Source of the DNA: DYRB01 sp041307765
GTDB lineage: Bacteria; Pseudomonadota; Gammaproteobacteria; Chromatiales; Chromatiaceae
DNA length: 9,531 bases
Assembly (NCBI GenBank): GCA_041307765.1
Contig: JBFZCW010000190.1
Coordinates: forward strand, 1 to 9,531
Reading direction: 5' to 3'
The position numbers were made by a program, and so were the translations under genes. How positions within the stretch are numbered: position 1 is the first letter of the stretch; each line of letters opens with the position of its first letter. Below, one piece after another: positions 6,889-9,531 of the stretch. The notes under the pieces were generated by a model. The model saw only the letters and a list, made by a program, of their open reading frames with translations, did no database searches and was not told the origin of the DNA.

Positions 6889-7560
6889 ATGAGGCCAAGG
6901 ATGATCCTGATCGACGTGGACGGAACCCTGGTGGACAGCGTCCCCGACCTGGGCTACTGCGTCGATGAGATGATGCAGCGTCTTGGCCGCCCACCCCACG
7001 GTGAGGCGGCCGTGCGCAACTGGGTGGGCAACGGCGTGGAGCGGCTCGTGCGCCGGGCGCTCATCGGGGAGCTCGACGGCGAGCCGGACGAAGCCGACTT
7101 CTCGCGGGCCTATCCGATCTTCCTCGACCTCTACGCCGAGAACACCTCAAAACGCTCGGTGCTTTACCCCGGCGTCCGCGAGGGGCTGGATTGGCTCAAG
7201 GCGGCCGGCTACCCGCTTGGCTGTGTCACCAACAAGGCGGCGCAGTTCACCGAGCCCCTGCTCAAGGACCTTGGGGTCTATGACCGCTTCGACATCGTCA
7301 TCAGCGGCGACAGCCTGCCGAAGAGGAAGCCTGACCCGCTGCCCCTTCTGCACGCCGCGGAATATTTTGGGGTGGCGCCGGCGGACTCGCTGATGGTCGG
7401 TGACTCGGTGAGCGACGTGAGCGCGGCGCGAGCGGCTGGTTTCAGCATCGTCTGCATGAGCTACGGGTACAACCACGGCGAGGATATCCGTCTTGCCGAG
7501 CCGGATGCCGTGATCGACTCGATGGCGGAGCTCCAGGGGCTCCTGGCTGCGGCGGCCTGA
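6889..7560 (+). CDS. gph: Phosphoglycolate phosphatase (HAD superfamily)
   Basis: With the start used here, 223 residues. It hydrolyses 2-phosphoglycolate to glycolate, removing the inhibitory product of Rubisco oxygenation or of DNA repair. HAD motifs are in order: I, DVDGT with nucleophile Asp9 and acid/base Asp11, II, Thr114 in VTNK, III, Lys145 or Lys147 in KRKPDPLP, and IV, GDSVSD with Asp172 and Asp176. WVGNGVERLVRRAL in the cap is characteristic of Gph. The start is uncertain. In-frame ATGs lie at 6817, 6838 (GGGAG 10 bases upstream), 6877, 6889 and 6901 (TGAGG 6 bases upstream). The conserved strand begins at 6901, so the codons before 6889 may not be translated. Location right after rpe fits a shared carbon-metabolism role. 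Other HAD phosphatase activities are possible but less likely. Confidence 0.92.
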   Translation: MRPRMILIDVDGTLVDSVPDLGYCVDEMMQRLGRPPHGEAAVRNWVGNGVERLVRRALIGELDGEPDEADFSRAYPIFLDLYAENTSKRSVLYPGVREGLDWLKAAGYPLGCVTNKAAQFTEPLLKDLGVYDRFDIVISGDSLPKRKPDPLPLLHAAEYFGVAPADSLMVGDSVSDVSAARAAGFSIVCMSYGYNHGEDIRLAEPDAVIDSMAELQGLLAAAA

Positions 7561-7577
7561 CGGCGGGAACGAAGGCG

Positions 7578-7622
7578 ATGCATCTGGATCTGCGGGCGTC
7601 AGGGCGGCGATGGCGACGTTGA
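7578..7622 (+). CDS. Possible 14-residue leader peptide upstream of trpE
   Basis: ATG at 7578 opens a short frame, MHLDLRASGRRWRR, ending at TGA 7620-7622, 46 bases before trpE. It has a single Trp codon (7611-7613) among Arg codons. GAAGG (7571-7575) lies only 2 bases before the ATG, a poor spacing. Known trp leader peptides usually have two or more adjacent Trp codons, so this is weaker than the classical pattern. Its codons 2-7 form one arm of the helix that covers the trpE start. That overlap is the main reason to record it. It could be a chance frame. Confidence 0.22.
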   Translation: MHLDLRASGRRWRR

Positions 7623-7671
7623 TACGCCGCCCGATGCACCCTGCACGTCGACCTGCTCGGAGATCCAGATG
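7581..7671 (+). promoter_or_regulatory. Structured trpE leader: long inverted repeat covering the trpE ribosome binding site and start codon
   Basis: CATCTGGATCT (7581-7591) is the exact reverse complement of AGATCCAGATG (7661-7671). After one mismatch the helix can continue with 7593-7598 against 7654-7659 (four Watson-Crick and two G-U pairs). The right arm contains the trpE Shine-Dalgarno GGAG (7659-7662) and its ATG (7669-7671). Inside lies a perfect 8-bp GC stem, GGGCGGCG (7602-7609) with CGCCGCCC (7625-7632). Its loop sequence CGACGT (7614-7619) is complementary to ACGTCG (7645-7650), a possible pseudoknot. No T-run follows, so translational rather than terminator-based control is the simplest reading. 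The regulatory role is inferred. The pairing itself is seen directly. Confidence 0.5.
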
Positions 7672-9165
7672 ACGCCCGACGAATTTTGCGCCCTGGCGGA
7701 CCAGGGCTATAACCGCATCCCACTGGTGCGGGAGGTCCTCGCGGACCTCGACACCCCCCTGAGCGCCTACCTCAAGCTGGCCGAGGGCCCTTACTCCTAC
7801 CTCTTCGAGTCCGTCCAGGGCGGCGAGAAGTGGGGCCGCTATTCCATCATCGGCCTGCCCTGCCGCTGCCTGGTCCGCGTGAGCGGCCAGCGGGTCACCG
7901 TGGAGCGGGACGGAACTCTCGTCGAGGAGGTCGAGAGCGCCGACCCTCTGGCCTGGATCGAGTCTTTTCAGGCCCGGTTCCGCGTCGCCGATCACCCCGG
8001 GATGCCGCGCTTTACCGGCGGTCTGGTGGGCTATTTCGGCTACGACACCGTCCGCTACATAGAACGGCGCCTGGGGACCTGTCCCAACCCGGACCAGATC
8101 GGGACCCCGGACATCCTGCTCATGGTCTCCGACGAGGTGGTCGTCTTCGACAACCTGAGCGGGCGCATGTACATCATCGTCCACCTCGACCCTAGCGCCG
8201 GTGACACCCTAGCCAAGGGCGAGACCCGCGTCGCCGAGCTGGCCGGGCTCATGCAGCGCGGCGCTCCCAGGCGCCCGCGCGGGACCGGACGCACCGTGGG
8301 CGAGTCCGACTTCGTCTCCGGCTTCACCCAGGAGGGGTTTGAGGCGGCGGTGGACCGCATCAAGCAATACATCCTGGAGGGCGACTGCATGCAGGTGGTC
8401 CTCTCCCAGCGTCTGTCCATCCCCTTTGGCGCACCGCCGCTGGACCTCTACCGAGCGCTTCGCGGGCTGAACCCCTCGCCCTACATGTACTACCTCGACC
8501 TAGGGGCCTTCCAGATCGTCGGCTCCTCCCCCGAGATCCTGACCAGGCTCGAGGACGGCATCGTAACGGTGCGCCCCATCGCCGGGACCCGCCGGCGCGG
8601 CCACACGGAGTCCGAGGACCAGACCCTGGAGACGGAGCTCCTGGCCGATCCCAAGGAGCTGGCAGAGCACCTCATGCTTATCGACCTGGGGCGCAACGAT
8701 ACCGGGCGCGTGGCCCAGGTGGGTACTGTCCGGGTGACGGAGCAAATGATCGTGGAGCGTTACTCCCACGTCATGCACATCGTCTCCAACGTGGTGGGGG
8801 ATCTGCGGCCGGGCATGACGGCCATCGACGTCCTGCGCGCCACCTTTCCCGCTGGGACCGTCTCCGGCGCCCCCAAGATCCGCGCCATGGAGATCATCGA
8901 CGAGCTGGAGCCGGTCAAGCGCGGTGTCTATTCGGGGGCCGTCGGCTATCTGTCCTGGAACGGCAACATGGACACCGCCATCGCTATCCGTACCGCGGTC
9001 ATCCGGGACGGCACCCTGCACATCCAGGCCGGGGCCGGTGTCGTCGCTGACTCTGTCCCCGCCCTCGAGTGGGCCGAGACGATGAACAAGGGCCGCGCCA
9101 TCTTCCGTGCCGTGGCCCTGGCGGAGGCCGGGCTCGATCGTGCGGTGGGGCCGGTGGGGGGCTGA
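7669..9165 (+). CDS. trpE: Anthranilate synthase component I
   Basis: 498 residues, normal length. With TrpG it converts chorismate plus glutamine-derived ammonia to anthranilate, the first committed step of tryptophan synthesis, in the cytoplasm. The N-terminal domain carries the tryptophan feedback-site motif as YLFESVQGGEKWGRYSIIG (E47, S48), so allosteric inhibition by Trp is expected. The chorismate-binding domain runs from about residue 225 to 485: GDCMQVVLSQR, GSSPEILTRLEDG, VRPIAGTRRRG, EHLMLIDLGRNDTGRV (from 333), AGTVSGAPKIRAMEIIDELEP (from 395), and IQAGAGVVADS with a late Glu-rich helix. All key blocks are present, and it lacks the sequence patterns of PabB. ATG 7669 has GGAG 6 bases upstream, buried in a predicted helix (see leader). 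The stop is 2 bases before trpG. Confidence 0.97.
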   Translation: MTPDEFCALADQGYNRIPLVREVLADLDTPLSAYLKLAEGPYSYLFESVQGGEKWGRYSIIGLPCRCLVRVSGQRVTVERDGTLVEEVESADPLAWIESFQARFRVADHPGMPRFTGGLVGYFGYDTVRYIERRLGTCPNPDQIGTPDILLMVSDEVVVFDNLSGRMYIIVHLDPSAGDTLAKGETRVAELAGLMQRGAPRRPRGTGRTVGESDFVSGFTQEGFEAAVDRIKQYILEGDCMQVVLSQRLSIPFGAPPLDLYRALRGLNPSPYMYYLDLGAFQIVGSSPEILTRLEDGIVTVRPIAGTRRRGHTESEDQTLETELLADPKELAEHLMLIDLGRNDTGRVAQVGTVRVTEQMIVERYSHVMHIVSNVVGDLRPGMTAIDVLRATFPAGTVSGAPKIRAMEIIDELEPVKRGVYSGAVGYLSWNGNMDTAIAIRTAVIRDGTLHIQAGAGVVADSVPALEWAETMNKGRAIFRAVALAEAGLDRAVGPVGG

Positions 9166-9167
9166 CC

Positions 9168-9531
9168 ATGGTGCTCATGATCGACAACTACGACTCCTTC
9201 ACCTACAACCTGGTCCAGTACCTGGGCGAGCTTGGGGTGGAGGTGCAGGTGGTGCGTAACGACGAGCTCAGCGTGGCCGAGGCGGCCGCCCTCAACCCGG
9301 ATCGGGTGGTGATCTCCCCTGGCCCCTGCACTCCGAACGAGGCCGGGATCTCGGTCCCTCTGATCCAGGCCCTGGCGGGCAAGGTTCCGATCCTGGGGGT
9401 CTGCCTGGGGCACCAGTCCATCGGCCAGGCCTTCGGCGGCCGGATCGTCAAGGCGCGCAACGTGATGCACGGCAAGACCTCGCCGGTGCACCAAACCGGG
9501 CAGGGCGAGTTTGCCGGGCTACCGGAGCCCT
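9168..9531 (+). CDS. trpG: Anthranilate synthase component II (glutamine amidotransferase), 3' end cut by the window
   Basis: 121 residues are visible of an expected ~190-200. A class I glutamine amidotransferase that releases ammonia from glutamine for TrpE. Seen are the N-terminal MIDNYDSFTYNLVQYLGE, the oxyanion-region SPGPCTPNEAG (50-60), the nucleophile elbow GVCLGHQ with catalytic Cys79, and VMHGKTS (99-105), a segment found in TrpG/PabA. The His-Glu part of the triad would lie beyond the window. ATG 9168 follows the trpE stop by 2 bases and has a G-run (9155-9161) as ribosome binding site, so the two subunits are probably translationally coupled. A PabA-like dual role in folate synthesis is possible, because one amidotransferase often serves both pathways. 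Confidence 0.95.
   Translation, partial: MVLMIDNYDSFTYNLVQYLGELGVEVQVVRNDELSVAEAAALNPDRVVISPGPCTPNEAGISVPLIQALAGKVPILGVCLGHQSIGQAFGGRIVKARNVMHGKTSPVHQTGQGEFAGLPEP

Noticed and set aside
6044..6994. 316-codon open frame on the - strand
   Set aside because: It is antisense to rpe, and its His/Val/Gly-rich composition reflects codon bias of the opposite strand.
7602..7632. The 8-bp GC stem before trpE as an intrinsic terminator/attenuator
   Set aside because: The loop is 15 bases and no T-run follows, so classical transcription attenuation is not supported.
7576..7638. Direct repeat CGATGCA (7576-7582 and 7632-7638)
   Set aside because: Two 7-base copies in a GC-rich gap are expected often enough by chance, and no function is suggested.
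7581..7671. The 11-base inverted repeat as ends of a mobile element
   Set aside because: Only 69 bases lie between the arms, there is no transposase or target duplication, and the right arm coincides with the trpE initiation region.
7147..8184. 345-codon open frame on the - strand
   Set aside because: It spans the opposite strand of two well-supported genes (gph and trpE) and the gap between them. The translation resembles nothing known to me.

Overview
This GC-rich window, densely packed with genes, looks like a chromosomal segment of a gammaproteobacterium. The likely group is the Chromatiales/Chromatiaceae (purple sulfur bacteria) or relatives. This is inferred from a clear DjlA co-chaperone, an NADP-dependent Tas-type aldo/keto reductase, a membrane-anchored retropepsin-like protease and an rpe-gph-trpE-trpG run. 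It was not tested by any search. There are no rRNA, tRNA, CRISPR or insertion-sequence signatures, and no stretch over 300 bases lacks a gene.

Left part (1-3069, + strand): the 3' part of a membrane-anchored retropepsin-like aspartic protease. A 153-base gap containing a hairpin follows. Next comes a coiled-coil/single-TM protein ending in a SUMF1 (formylglycine-generating-enzyme-like) domain that lacks the catalytic cysteines. A ketohexokinase-like PfkB sugar kinase follows, and its start codon overlaps the end of the SUMF1 gene by 8 bases. The overlapping pair is the least ordinary gene content here.

Middle (3241-5967): tas on the - strand, convergent with the kinase gene. Divergent from it are a CbiM-like (COG3235-type) membrane protein and djlA, closely spaced in one direction.

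Right part (5968-9531, + strand): a plausible sigma70-like promoter, then rpe (ribulose-phosphate 3-epimerase), gph (phosphoglycolate phosphatase), trpE (anthranilate synthase component I) and the first two thirds of trpG (component II), which runs off the window. rpe and gph serve the pentose-phosphate/Calvin pathway and phosphoglycolate salvage. trpE/trpG commit chorismate to tryptophan.

The most striking non-coding signal is the 108-base gph-trpE gap. An 11-base perfect inverted repeat there pairs the region just after gph with the Shine-Dalgarno sequence and start codon of trpE. It encloses a GC hairpin, a possible loop-to-downstream pseudoknot, and a 14-codon reading frame with one Trp codon. 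Together these make a candidate cis-acting translational control element for tryptophan synthesis.
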